This document shows positions 52,005-60,720 of a stretch of DNA of 64,000 nucleotides, one piece after another. Origin of the DNA: an uncultured Opitutia bacterium (GTDB taxonomy: Bacteria; Verrucomicrobiota; Verrucomicrobiia; Opitutales; Opitutaceae); the NCBI GenBank assembly GCA_903825285.1, contig CAIJZY010000014.1, positions 248,001 to 312,000 on the forward strand. The letters run 5' to 3'. The notes beneath the pieces were generated by a model that saw only the letters and a list, made by a program, of their open reading frames with translations, did no database searches and was not told the origin of the DNA. The stretch's first letter is position 1. Every line of letters begins with the position of its first letter. The position numbers were made by a program, and so were the translations under genes.

Positions 52005-53417
52005 ATGTCCGGTCTCTACAGCAGCCTCAACGCCTCGGTCCAGTCGCTCAGCGCCCAGAGCCGGGCGCTCGAAATCGCGGGCAAGAACCTCGCGAACGTC
52101 AACAACGCGAGCTACGCGCGCCAGCGCGTCGTGTTCGGCGACCTGGGCACGGTGCAGACGTCCACGGGTCCCGAGAGCATGGGCCTCCAGGCGATGTCCA
52201 TCCAGCAGCTGCGCGACAGCCTGCTGGACCAGCAGGTCATGCGGGAAAGCTCCCTGTCCGCCGACTACACGGCGCAGCAGAGCGCCTACCAGCGCGCCCA
52301 GGCCGGCCTCGGCCAGTCGGTCTCCGGCACCGACGCCGCGTCGGGCTCCTCCAGCACCACCGACAACGGCATCGGCGCCGCGCTCGATGACGTGTTCAAC
52401 GCCTTCCAGGGACTCGCCGCCAGCCCGACCGATGTCGGCCAGCGCCAGACCCTGCTCCAGAAGACGGCCATCCTGACCGACCGCCTGCAGTCGGCCGACC
52501 AGAGCCTCGCGCAGGTGCAGACGGACCTGAACACCCAGATCGGCTCCGACGTCACCTCCGTCAACCAGCTGCTGCAGAACGTGGCCGACCTCAACGCCCA
52601 GATCGGGCGCTTCGAGGTCAACAGCCCCGGCTCGGCCGTCGACCTGCGCGACCAGCGCCAGGCCGTGCTGGAGCAGCTCGCCACCAAGCTTCCGATCACC
52701 GCCACCGAGGGCGCCAGCGGCCAGGTCCAGGTCAGCGCGAAGGACGCCTCCGGCAATCCCGTTGTCCTGGTCAGCCTCGCAGCGGTCACCGGCCCCGTCG
52801 CCTTCAACGGCACCCAGATCACGGCCGGCGCGACCCCGACGGCCCTGGCCCTGAATGCCGGCTCGATCCAGGGCGCGCTGACGGCCCGCGACGGCGCCGT
52901 GCAGACGCTGCGCAGCAATCTCGACCAGCTGGCCGCGCAGCTCGTCACGTCCATCAACGCCGCGTACAATCCCACCGGCACGACGGGCGACTTCTTCACC
53001 GCCAGTGGCACCACCGCCGCCACGATCCAGTTGGATCCCTCGGTGACGGCTGCGAACCTCAAGGCCAGCGATGGCGGCGCCGCCGGCGACAACACCGTCG
53101 CCACGGCCATCGCCCAGCTGGCGTCCCAGAAGTTCTCCACCGCCGGCGGCGACCAGATCAACGGCACCTTCAGCTCCTTTTACGCCAACAGCGTCAGCGC
53201 CCTCGGGCAGGCGCTGTCCACCGCCAACTCCCAGGCCAGCAACCAAAGCTCCATCGAGCAGCTCGTCCGCACCCAGCGCGACGGCGTCAGCGGCGTGTCG
53301 CTCGATGAGGAACTGGCCGACCTCCAGAAGTACCAGCGCGCCTTCCAGGCCTCGTCGCGCGTCTTCACCACGATCGACAACCTGCTCGACGTCGTCGTCA
53401 ACCAGCTCGGCCGGTAA
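52005..53417 (+). CDS. flgK: Hook-filament junction protein FlgK
   Basis: 470 residues. N-terminus: LYSSLNASVQSLSAQSRALEIAGKNLANVNNASYARQRVVF. Middle: long helices and DLRDQRQAVLEQLATKLPITATE. C-terminus: GVSLDEELADLQKYQRAFQASSRVFTTIDNLLDVVVNQLGR. All are classic FlgK (HAP1) features. Length is normal to slightly short. Confidence 0.96.
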   Translation: MSGLYSSLNASVQSLSAQSRALEIAGKNLANVNNASYARQRVVFGDLGTVQTSTGPESMGLQAMSIQQLRDSLLDQQVMRESSLSADYTAQQSAYQRAQAGLGQSVSGTDAASGSSSTTDNGIGAALDDVFNAFQGLAASPTDVGQRQTLLQKTAILTDRLQSADQSLAQVQTDLNTQIGSDVTSVNQLLQNVADLNAQIGRFEVNSPGSAVDLRDQRQAVLEQLATKLPITATEGASGQVQVSAKDASGNPVVLVSLAAVTGPVAFNGTQITAGATPTALALNAGSIQGALTARDGAVQTLRSNLDQLAAQLVTSINAAYNPTGTTGDFFTASGTTAATIQLDPSVTAANLKASDGGAAGDNTVATAIAQLASQKFSTAGGDQINGTFSSFYANSVSALGQALSTANSQASNQSSIEQLVRTQRDGVSGVSLDEELADLQKYQRAFQASSRVFTTIDNLLDVVVNQLGR

Positions 53418-53435
53418 GCCCCACCCGTTTTTCCC

Positions 53436-54332
53436 ATGCGCGTCGCCAGCACCACCGTCTCGGACAACATCATCCGCCAGATCCAGCAGCTCAGCAGCCA
53501 GCAGGCCCGCCTGCAGACGCAGGTGTCGACCGGCCAGCGCATCTCGGCGCCCGAGGATGACCCGGCGGCGGTCGCGCGGGTCCTCGACCTGACGACCGAG
53601 CGCCGGCAGCTCGCGCAGTACGGCCAGAACGCCAGCGCGGCGCTGGCGGTGAGCCAGGCCTCGTACTCCGGCCTGCAGAACCTCAAGCAGGTCTCCGACC
53701 GCGCCGGCGAGCTCGCCACGCTGGGCACGGGCACGCTCGGCACCGACGCGATGTCGGCCTACGCCACGGAGACCAACCAGCTCATCGAGCAGGCCGTGCA
53801 GGCCGCCAACGGCACCTTCAACGGGAGCTACCTTTACGCTGGCACCGCCGTCGACGCGCCGCCCTTCACCGTCGCCCGCGACGCCAGCGGCCAGATCACG
53901 GGCGTGACCTATGCCGGGAACTCGGCCCAGGCCGCGGTCGCCCTGTCACCCACCAGCAGCATCACGCCCAACACGGACGGGACCACGAACGCCGGGCTCG
54001 CCACGTTCATCAACCAGCTGGTGTCGCTGCGCGACGCGCTGGCCAGCGGCACCGCGAGCGCCGTCACCGCCGTCCAGCCCGGGCTCACCACCAGCGAGAA
54101 CCTCCTGGTCTCCTCCATCGCCGACGTCGGCGGCGTCCAGACACGCATCGAGGCCGCCCAGTCCCAGCAGACGGACCGCACGACCAGCCTCGACTCCCTC
54201 ATTTCGTCCGAGACCTCCACCGACCTGCCCACGACCATCGTGAAACTGAACCAGGTTCAGACCGCCTACCAGGCGGCGCTGTCCTCTGCCGCCAACATCA
54301 TGAGCCACTCGCTGCTCGATTACCTGAAATAA
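53436..54332 (+). CDS. flgL: Hook-filament junction protein FlgL
   Basis: 298 residues, flagellin-like at both ends: MRVASTTVSDNIIRQIQQLSSQQARLQTQVSTGQRISAPEDDP at the start and LPTTIVKLNQVQTAYQAALSSAANIMSHSLLDYLK at the end, the pattern of FlgL (HAP3). It lies 19 bases after flgK. Confidence 0.95.
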   Translation: MRVASTTVSDNIIRQIQQLSSQQARLQTQVSTGQRISAPEDDPAAVARVLDLTTERRQLAQYGQNASAALAVSQASYSGLQNLKQVSDRAGELATLGTGTLGTDAMSAYATETNQLIEQAVQAANGTFNGSYLYAGTAVDAPPFTVARDASGQITGVTYAGNSAQAAVALSPTSSITPNTDGTTNAGLATFINQLVSLRDALASGTASAVTAVQPGLTTSENLLVSSIADVGGVQTRIEAAQSQQTDRTTSLDSLISSETSTDLPTTIVKLNQVQTAYQAALSSAANIMSHSLLDYLK

Positions 54333-54345
54333 GCCTTCCTGAACC

Positions 54346-54810
54346 ATGAAAGTCCTGCCTGACCTTTACCCCACTGATTTCGATTCGCCGCCCGCGAACG
54401 AGCTGATCCTCCCGCAGGGTCTGATCGGCTTCGCCGACTACCAGCGCGCCGAGCTGCTCTATCTGCCGGACCACCTCCCTTTCCTCTGGATGAAGCTCCA
54501 CGGGCCGGAGACCCTCCACTTCATCGTCATCGAGCCGGGTGGCATCGTCCCTGGCTACGAGCCCGAGATCTTCGACGAGGACGCCATGCAGCTCGACCTC
54601 CGCAGCCCGGCCGAGGCGATGATCCTCAACATCGTCACGCTCAAGCGCCAGCAGCCGGTCGAGGCGACCGTCAACCTCATCGGGCCGCTCGTGGTCAACC
54701 GCCGCACGCGGATCGGCCGCCAGCTCGTCATCTCCAACTACTCGCGCTTCAGCGCGCACCACTCGCTCGTCGAAAACCCGCAGGCGGCCACGGTCGCCCG
54801 CACAGCCTGA
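54346..54810 (+). CDS. fliW: Flagellar assembly factor FliW
   Basis: 154 residues. The family features are complete: [45 protein letters not shown] and a final [25 protein letters not shown]. FliW binds flagellin or CsrA and relieves CsrA repression of flagellin translation once flagellin is exported. The order fliW-csrA-flagellin shows the full partner-switch module. Confidence 0.96.
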   Translation: MKVLPDLYPTDFDSPPANELILPQGLIGFADYQRAELLYLPDHLPFLWMKLHGPETLHFIVIEPGGIVPGYEPEIFDEDAMQLDLRSPAEAMILNIVTLKRQQPVEATVNLIGPLVVNRRTRIGRQLVISNYSRFSAHHSLVENPQAATVARTA

Positions 54811-54817
54811 TCCCACC

Positions 54818-55075
54818 ATGCTGGTCCTTTCCCGCAAAATCAACGAGGCCATCATCATTGGGGACTCGATCGAGATCCGCATCACCCGCATCGAAGGCGA
54901 CGTGGTGAAGATCGGCATCGAGGCGCCCCGCGAGGTGCCCATCTTCCGCAAGGAGGTGCTGAGCGACATCGCCGCCAGCAACCAGGCCGCCGCGGTCCGC
55001 CCGGGCCATCCCGGCCAGCTGCCGGTGCTGCCCAGGAAGCCCGTGGCCGCCGTGCCGCCGCCCGTCCGGACCTGA
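54818..55075 (+). CDS. csrA: Carbon storage/translational regulator CsrA
   Basis: 85 residues. [47 protein letters not shown] is nearly the full CsrA consensus, with RNA-binding Arg in the LSRK and IFRKEV segments. A Pro/Ala/Arg tail of about 30 residues is longer than usual and may provide the FliW docking surface. It lies 7 bases after fliW and 48 before the flagellin gene, its likely main mRNA target. Confidence 0.96.
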   Translation: MLVLSRKINEAIIIGDSIEIRITRIEGDVVKIGIEAPREVPIFRKEVLSDIAASNQAAAVRPGHPGQLPVLPRKPVAAVPPPVRT

Positions 55076-55123
55076 ACGTCCATCCCACTCCGTCTCCACC
55101 TTCCATCCCCTGAACCCGATTCC

Positions 55124-56011
55124 ATGAGCGCCATCACCTCCAATCTCAACCTGCAGGCCCTCTCGGCCGCGCGCACCCTCGACCGCACCCAGGACCTGCT
55201 CAGCCGCTCGCTCAACCGCCTCTCTTCCGGCTCGAAGATCGTCGACCCCGCCGACAACGCGGCCGGCCTCGCCAGCGCCAGCCGGTTCGACGCCCAGAAC
55301 CTGCGCGTGACCGCCGCCCAGACCAACGTGCAGAACGCCGTGTCCTACGTGCAGAGCGCCGATGCGGCCGCCACCAGCCTGGGCAACGTCGTCACGCGCC
55401 TGGGCGAGCTCGCCACCCTGGCGCAGGACCCGACGAAGAACACGGCGGACATCGCGAACTACCAGCAGGAATTCCAGACCCTCCAGGACCAGCTCCGCGC
55501 CACGATTGGCGGGAGCACGGCCGAGATCGGCGGCACCGCCGACGTCACCTCGCCGCTGGCCAACTTCAACGGCGTGGCGCAGTTCGGCGCCACCGCCACC
55601 GGCGGCCGCACGCTCACCATCGGCGCGACGGCGGGGGAGACCATGACGATCCCCGACGTCAACCTCCGCACGGGCGCCATGGCGGCGCTCATGGCCCAGG
55701 ACGCCAGCGGCCAGTACTTGGTCCACGCGACCGATGCGAATGCGGCAACGCAGACGACCGCCGGGCTCCAGCAGCTGGCGGCCGGCCGGGCGACGCTCGG
55801 CGCGGCCCAGGCGCGTCTGGACCTCGCGGCCACGACGCTCTCGGTCGAGGGGCAGAACCTGACCTCGGCCGTGTCCGGCATCCGTGACGTGGACGTCGCC
55901 CAGGAGTCCACGCAGTACGCCAAGTACAACATTCTCGTGCAGTCCGGCACGGCCATGCTCACGCAGGCCAACCAGTCGCCGCAGGCGGTGCTGAAGCTGC
56001 TGAAAAGTTAG
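55124..56011 (+). CDS. fliC: Flagellin
   Basis: 295 residues. D0/D1 helices at both ends: LNLQALSAARTLDRTQDLLSRSLNRLSSGSKIVDPADNAAGLASASRF and a C-terminal ISGIRDVD-like SGIRDVDVAQESTQYAKYNILVQSGTAMLTQANQSPQAVLKLLK. The central part is short, so the exposed D2/D3 domains are minimal. No sigma-28 promoter or Shine-Dalgarno is visible in the 48-base pyrimidine-rich leader, and transcription probably comes from the flgF operon promoter. CsrA/FliW control is likely. A single visible GGA lies in the leader hairpin GGAC-N6-GTCC overlapping the csrA stop. Confidence 0.95.
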   Translation: MSAITSNLNLQALSAARTLDRTQDLLSRSLNRLSSGSKIVDPADNAAGLASASRFDAQNLRVTAAQTNVQNAVSYVQSADAAATSLGNVVTRLGELATLAQDPTKNTADIANYQQEFQTLQDQLRATIGGSTAEIGGTADVTSPLANFNGVAQFGATATGGRTLTIGATAGETMTIPDVNLRTGAMAALMAQDASGQYLVHATDANAATQTTAGLQQLAAGRATLGAAQARLDLAATTLSVEGQNLTSAVSGIRDVDVAQESTQYAKYNILVQSGTAMLTQANQSPQAVLKLLKS

Positions 56012-56051
56012 GAAGCGCCCCGGGGTGGTGTGGGAGGCGCGTCCGGCGGCC

Positions 56052-56163
56052 GCTCAACGCTCAACGTTCAACACCCAACGCTCAAGTGATTCCAGGCGCG
56101 CGGCGAGGGCGCCGCGGCTCCTTCTCGGGCCCATGAGCGTTGAAGGGTAAGCGTTGAGCGTTC
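56052..56163 (+). repeat. Imperfect inverted repeat built from AACGCTCAACG-type units
   Basis: The left arm (56052-56086) contains AACGCTCAACG and AACGCTCAAG. The right arm (56132-56163) contains their complements, CATGAGCGTT and CGTTGAGCGTT. The two 9-11 bp stems are separated by a 10-by-10 internal loop and enclose about 45 bases. It may serve as the terminator for the long flgF operon and looks like an extragenic palindrome. Confidence 0.65.
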
Positions 56164-56183
56164 CCAAACATTTTCCACCTCAG

Positions 56184-56232
56184 CGCACCGGCCAACCAGT
56201 CGCCCTTGGCGTTACTGAATTTTCTGAAGGCC
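56184..56232 (+). pseudogene. Remnant of a second flagellin 3' end
   Basis: Frame starting at 56188 reads PANQSPLALLNFLK, against QANQSPQAVLKLLK at the end of the intact flagellin 180 bases upstream. Fourteen consecutive bases (GCCAACCAGTCGCC) are identical. No start, upstream flagellin sequence or stop at the matching place is present. The frame runs into the convergent kinase gene. Most likely a decayed or recombined flagellin paralogue whose body was replaced by the inverted repeat. Confidence 0.6.
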
Positions 56233-56245
56233 TTGGTCCAACCCG

Positions 56246-59200
56246 TCACTCCGCCGCGCGGTTCAGCCGCAGCGCCTGGTGCAGGGCGTGACCGAGCTGC
56301 TCGGTCGTGAACGGCTTGGCGAGCAGCTCCACCGGGCCGAGCTCGTCGAGTTCGTGGGTGGAGATCTTGGAGAAGTAGCCCGACATGATCACCACGGGCA
56401 GGCCTGGGATCAATTTGCGCAGCGCGGCCGCCAGCTCGGTGCCCTGCAGGCCGGGCATGGTCTGGTCCGTCACGAGCACGCGGTACGCCGCCGGCTGCGA
56501 CTGCCAGGCGGCGAGGCAGTCCTCCGCCGAGCTGAAGGCCACGGCCTGATAGCCGAGTTTCTCGATCGTGGCCTTGGTGAAGCGGCCCACGATGCCCTCG
56601 TCGTCCACGATGCAGATCAGCTCGCCGCCGCCGCGGGGCGCGGGGCGGGACTCCGTCTCGTCCTCGGCCGTGTCCTCGGGGCTCATCGGCAGGTAGACAT
56701 GGAAGGTGGTGCCGACGCCGACCTTGCTCTCGAGGTCGATGACGCCGCGGTGCGCGCGCACGATGCCGTGGACCACCGCCAGGCCCAGGCCGGTGCCCTC
56801 GCGGGTGTTCTTGGTGGTGAAGAACGGCTCGAAGATGCGGTGCAGCGTGGCCTCGTCCATGCCGTGGCCGGTGTCCGTCATGGACAGGCGGATGTACCGG
56901 CCGGCCGCGACGCCGCCGAACCGGGCGCCCTGGTCGGGCGTGATCTCGGCCGGGCCCAGGGTGAGGCGCAGCGTGCCGCCGTGGGCGCGCATCGCGTGCG
57001 CCGCGTTGGAGCCGAGGTTGAGGATCACCTGGTGGATCTGGGTGGCGTCCGCGAGCACATGGCCGCAGGCCGGGTCGAGTTCCGTCTCGATGCTGATGTT
57101 CGCCGGCAGCGTGGCGCGGAGGAAGCGGCGCGCCTCCTCCACCACGAGGCCGAGGTCCACCGCGCCGTGCTCGGTCTCCGCCGACTGCCGGCTGAAGGTG
57201 AGGATCTGCTCGACCAGCTCGCGGGCACGCAGGCTGGCGTTGCGCGCCTCCGCCAGGCAGGCCCGCGCCGGGTGATCCTCCGGCACCGAGTCGGCCGCGA
57301 GCTCATGGTAGCCGATGATGCCCGTGAGGAGGTTGTTGAAGTCGTGCGCGATGCCGCCCGAGAGCGTGCCGAGCGTCTCCATCTTCTGTGCCTGGAAGAG
57401 CTGGATCTCCAGCTGCCGGCGGTCGGTCTCGGTCTGGTGCTGGTTGGTGATGTCCTGGAGGGCGCCGTGGACCCGCGCCGGCCGGTCGGCCTGCGCCTCG
57501 GCCCGCCCGATCACGCGGACCCAGATGTGGCGGCCCTTGGCCGTGATGAGCGGCAGCTCATGGTCGAAGGCGCCGACCACGGAGAGCGGCGCACCCGATT
57601 CGATCGCCTCGAGGACGCCAGGCGGGAAGAAACGGCGGACATCGTCCAGGGTGGGGTGATAGTCCTCGTCCACTTCGTGGATGCGGCAGACCTCGGCGGA
57701 CCAGGTGACCAGCGACGTGCTGAGGTCCACCTCCCAGCCGCCGATCCGCGCGATGCGGCTGACCTGGTCGGCGAGCTCGTCGGTGCGGCGCAGCCGCTGC
57801 TCGAGGTCGCGGCGGGCCGTGATGTCCGTGTGCGTGCCGACCATGCGCAGGGGCGTGCCTTCGGGGGTCCGCTTGACGATCTTGCCGCGGTCGAGGATCC
57901 AGCGCCAGTTGCCGTCCTTGGTCCGCATGCGGTACTCGGCCTGATAGAGGGGCAGGCGGCCGGCGACGTGCTCCGCGGTCGTGGCTTCGACGCCGGCCAG
58001 GTCCTCCGGGTGCACCAGGAGGCGCCAGCCGACGGTGGAGGAGTCCACCTCGCTCGGATGGTAGCCCAGCATGCGGGCCCAGTGCTCGTCGTGGTAGATC
58101 GTGCCCTGCTCGATGTCCCAGTCCCACACCGCCTCATTCGTGCCCTCGATCGCCAGCTGCCAGCGCTGCTCGGCCATGTGCAGCGCCTCCTGCATGGCCT
58201 TCTCGGCCGTGATGTCGCGGTTCAGGCCCACGAGCCGGAAGGGCCGGCCGGAGGAGTCGCGCTGGACGTAGCCGTGCGCCTCGACATGGTGCACCGCCCC
58301 GTCGGGCCGCACGATGCGGAACTCAGTGTCGTAGCTCGGCTCGTCGCCGCGCACGACGGCCTGGAAGACCGCCTGCGCGCTGGTGGCGTCCCCGGGGTGC
58401 AGGTACCGGACCCAGTCCGCCAGCTGGCCCCGGAAGTCCTCGCGCCGGAGCCCGTAGATCTCGAGCATGCGGTCGTCCCACTCGACGCGGGCCGACCCGA
58501 TGTCGAATTCCCAGACGCCGAAGCTCGACGAGCGCAGTGCCAGCTGAAATCGCTCGTTCAGGAGGCGGGTGCGCTGCGAGGCCTCGAACTGCGCGGTGAT
58601 GTCCCGCTCGGTGCCGATCACGCGGAGCAACTGCCCGCCGGCGTTGCGGACGACCAGCCCGCGCGACTCGATGTGGCGGACGGCGCCGTCGGGCCGCACG
58701 ATGCGGCAGTCGAGCGCGTAGGTCGGCGTGCCCTGGACCAGCTGCTGGAAGGCGGCGTGCGCGAGCGGCCGGTCCTCGGGGTGGATGCGCTGCATCCAGC
58801 TCTCGAGCGTGCCGTCGAATTCCGTGAGCCCGTAGATCTGGAGTGTCCGCCGGTCCCATTGGGTGCGGTGCGCGACCGCATCCCACTCCCAGATGCCGAG
58901 CGCGGCGGCCTGGGTGGCGAGCTCGAGCCGCTGGTTGAGCGCCTGCAGGCTGAAGTTGGCCTCGCGGAGCTCCTGCGTGCGCCGGGCGACCGTTTCCTGG
59001 AGCTGCGCGGCCTGCTGCTGCAGGCGGGCGGTCAGGAGCTCGCGGGTCTGGTCCGCGTTCTGGCGCTGGTCGTCGAGCGCGGTGGCGATCTGGGTGGCGT
59101 AGAGCACGACGGCGAAACCGCCCAGCAGGTAGAGCAGGGTGAGCAGCGCGGCGGCGTCCGGCAGGCTGAGGGTGGGGCCGCTGCGCCGGATGAGCAGGGC

Positions 59201-59917
59201 GGCGGAGAGGAGCAGGGGCGTGACGAGCACGCCGATCAGGAGCCGGCGCGCGAGCACGCCGGTGGCGGTGGCGGAAAGCAGCACGGCGGGCAGCTTGTCG
59301 TGCGGCCGGGCGCACAGCAGGCCGAGGCCGAGGAGCAGCAGCCCGGCGCAACCGGCGGCACTGAGCAGCGGGGCGGGTCCCAGCAGGTCGAGGCGGGAGC
59401 CGCCGGGATTGAGGCCCTGCGCGACGCAACCCGCGCCGGCGATGGCCACGACGATCACCGCCAGCCAGGTGTGGGCGTCATGCAGCGCGCGCGCCGGCGC
59501 CCGCGGCAGCGCGAGCAGGGCGGCCGCGGCCGCCGTGTAGCCGAGCGTGGTGTAGGCGCCGACGCGGCTCGGGAAGCTGCCGGCGGCCACGCCGAGGCCC
59601 GTGCCGAAGATCGCGGCGGAACCGCCCGTGTTCCAGTGCAAGAGCAGCTGGACCAGGTTGACCGCCACCGGGACGAGTGCGGCGATCGCCAGCCCCCGGG
59701 TGGAGCGCTGCCGCGTGCCGCCGGGCAGCAGACAGAGTGCACCGCCGGCGCAGGCGAGGGCCAGCCCGGTGCCGGCCAGCTGCACGGTCGAGTCCGGCGA
59801 CAGCGGCACCGCGACCCCGATCCGCGTCAGCCCGCCTGCCAGGATGGCCAGGCCCAGGGTGCCCGCGAGCCCGCCGGCGAAGCTGGTGGCGCGATGAAGG
59901 GTTTCGGCTTGGAACAT
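56246..59917 (-). CDS. Large membrane hybrid histidine kinase with four PAS domains
   Basis: 1223 residues. The first 270 residues form seven to eight hydrophobic helices with no large loop (a membrane-embedded sensor of MASE type). A coiled coil (ARLQQQAAQLQETVARRTQELREAN) leads to four PAS/PAC repeats (GIWEWD, GVWEFD, AVWDWD, GGWEVD starts, each followed by HPED-like and DITA). HisKA has His858 in GGIAHDFNN, then the HATPase (MTDTGHGMD, GTGLGLAVV) and a receiver (ICIVDDEGIV, LVTDQTMPGL, LAKPF). It resembles the 8192 kinase in its catalytic half. The plus-strand receiver gene at 60172 is divergent. A sigma-28 promoter candidate lies at 60028-60054. Confidence 0.9.
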   Translation of the reverse strand: MFQAETLHRATSFAGGLAGTLGLAILAGGLTRIGVAVPLSPDSTVQLAGTGLALACAGGALCLLPGGTRQRSTRGLAIAALVPVAVNLVQLLLHWNTGGSAAIFGTGLGVAAGSFPSRVGAYTTLGYTAAAAALLALPRAPARALHDAHTWLAVIVVAIAGAGCVAQGLNPGGSRLDLLGPAPLLSAAGCAGLLLLGLGLLCARPHDKLPAVLLSATATGVLARRLLIGVLVTPLLLSAALLIRRSGPTLSLPDAAALLTLLYLLGGFAVVLYATQIATALDDQRQNADQTRELLTARLQQQAAQLQETVARRTQELREANFSLQALNQRLELATQAAALGIWEWDAVAHRTQWDRRTLQIYGLTEFDGTLESWMQRIHPEDRPLAHAAFQQLVQGTPTYALDCRIVRPDGAVRHIESRGLVVRNAGGQLLRVIGTERDITAQFEASQRTRLLNERFQLALRSSSFGVWEFDIGSARVEWDDRMLEIYGLRREDFRGQLADWVRYLHPGDATSAQAVFQAVVRGDEPSYDTEFRIVRPDGAVHHVEAHGYVQRDSSGRPFRLVGLNRDITAEKAMQEALHMAEQRWQLAIEGTNEAVWDWDIEQGTIYHDEHWARMLGYHPSEVDSSTVGWRLLVHPEDLAGVEATTAEHVAGRLPLYQAEYRMRTKDGNWRWILDRGKIVKRTPEGTPLRMVGTHTDITARRDLEQRLRRTDELADQVSRIARIGGWEVDLSTSLVTWSAEVCRIHEVDEDYHPTLDDVRRFFPPGVLEAIESGAPLSVVGAFDHELPLITAKGRHIWVRVIGRAEAQADRPARVHGALQDITNQHQTETDRRQLEIQLFQAQKMETLGTLSGGIAHDFNNLLTGIIGYHELAADSVPEDHPARACLAEARNASLRARELVEQILTFSRQSAETEHGAVDLGLVVEEARRFLRATLPANISIETELDPACGHVLADATQIHQVILNLGSNAAHAMRAHGGTLRLTLGPAEITPDQGARFGGVAAGRYIRLSMTDTGHGMDEATLHRIFEPFFTTKNTREGTGLGLAVVHGIVRAHRGVIDLESKVGVGTTFHVYLPMSPEDTAEDETESRPAPRGGGELICIVDDEGIVGRFTKATIEKLGYQAVAFSSAEDCLAAWQSQPAAYRVLVTDQTMPGLQGTELAAALRKLIPGLPVVIMSGYFSKISTHELDELGPVELLAKPFTTEQLGHALHQALRLNRAAE

Positions 59918-60027
59918 GGGTGAGGCGGAAATGGACCAGTGACGGACCGTGATCGGTGGAAAGGAGTTAGGACCGGCCCGGGGCGGCCGGCAATCAAGCA
60001 ATCACGGCGGCACCGGCCGAGCCCAGA

Positions 60028-60054
60028 CTATCGGTCCACTAGGGGACTAATTCA
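60028..60054 (-). promoter_or_regulatory. Possible sigma-28 promoter of the hybrid kinase
   Basis: Minus strand: TGAA at 60054-60051, 15 bases, ACCGATAG at 60035-60028. A moderate match, about 100 bases before the kinase ATG. Confidence 0.45.
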
Positions 60055-60103
60055 GCGGCTTTGTCACCCGGCTCGGGCCCCGCCGCATTCCCTTGATCTC
60101 CCC

Positions 60104-60130
60104 TCAAGATTCGATCCCGGGGGCCGATTA
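60104..60130 (+). promoter_or_regulatory. Sigma-28 promoter of the receiver gene
   Basis: TCAAGATT with TCAA at 60104-60107, 15 bases, GCCGATTA at 60123-60130. A strong match. The start near 60137 excludes the TTG at 60133 and leaves about 35 bases before the ATG at 60172. Confidence 0.75.
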
Positions 60131-60171
60131 ATTTGAGCAATACTGCTTATTGCTTCCGCCTCCCGGAAATC

Positions 60172-60636
60172 ATGACCGACGATCCTTCGCCGTCCACGCC
60201 TCCAACGTCCCTGCCCGCCTCCGCCACCGCCGGGCCGGTCCCGGTGCAGCTGACTGCGCGGGACGTGCTGTTGATCGACGACGATGAGTCGGTCCGCTGC
60301 GTCCTCAGCGAAGTGCTGAAGCGCAACGGCTTTTCCTTCGAGAGCGCGGGCAACGGCCGGGCCGCCCTCGCGCTGCTGACGCGGCACAAGTTCCGGCTGG
60401 TGATCACCGACATCTTCATGCCCGACATGGACGGGCTCGAGTTCATCATGAAGTACACCGCGACGAACCGGCGCGCGCCGATCCTCGCGATCTCGGGCGG
60501 CGGCCGCGGCAGCCTGGCCGACACCAGCCTGAAGCCCGCGCAGCTGCTCGGCAGCCAGCGCACGCTCGCCAAGCCTTTTGGCCTGAAGGATTTTATCGCC
60601 GTCGTGCAGGATATGCTGCGCGAGCAGGCCGCCTGA
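60172..60636 (+). CDS. CheY-like single-domain response regulator
   Basis: 154 residues: a flexible Pro/Ser/Thr-rich start of about 30 residues and a full receiver. VLLIDDDESVRCVL gives the acidic cluster, LVITDIFMPDMDGLEF the phosphoacceptor Asp, AISGGG the Ser, and LAKPFG the Lys. No output domain. The sigma-28 promoter ties it to motility, and it is the best candidate in this window for a diffusible CheY-type output, although it could serve the divergent hybrid kinase. The final codons are inside a tandem repeat. Confidence 0.88.
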   Translation: MTDDPSPSTPPTSLPASATAGPVPVQLTARDVLLIDDDESVRCVLSEVLKRNGFSFESAGNGRAALALLTRHKFRLVITDIFMPDMDGLEFIMKYTATNRRAPILAISGGGRGSLADTSLKPAQLLGSQRTLAKPFGLKDFIAVVQDMLREQAA

Positions 60637-60674
60637 GGGGCGGAGCAGGCCGCCTGAGGGGCGGAGCAGGCCGC
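60622..60674 (+). repeat. Tandem 21-bp repeat across a stop codon
   Basis: Two and a half exact copies of a 21-base unit (starting GAGCAGGCCGCC, ending GAGGGGCG) at 60622-60642, 60643-60663 and 60664-60674. The first copy contains the last codons and stop of the receiver gene. The others repeat that end downstream without a frame. Confidence 0.9.
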
Positions 60675-60720
60675 GGCTTTCATTTGGCGGACGGAAATAC
60701 GCCGTCCCACTTCCCGCCCC

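Noticed and set aside
55110-55123. CCCGATTC just before the flagellin ATG as a sigma-28 -10 box
   Set aside because: No -35 at the right distance, and transcription would start downstream of the ATG.
56279-59923. A 1214-codon plus-strand frame opposite the hybrid kinase
   Set aside because: No recognisable domain. The minus strand encodes an intact PAS/HisKA/HATPase/receiver protein.
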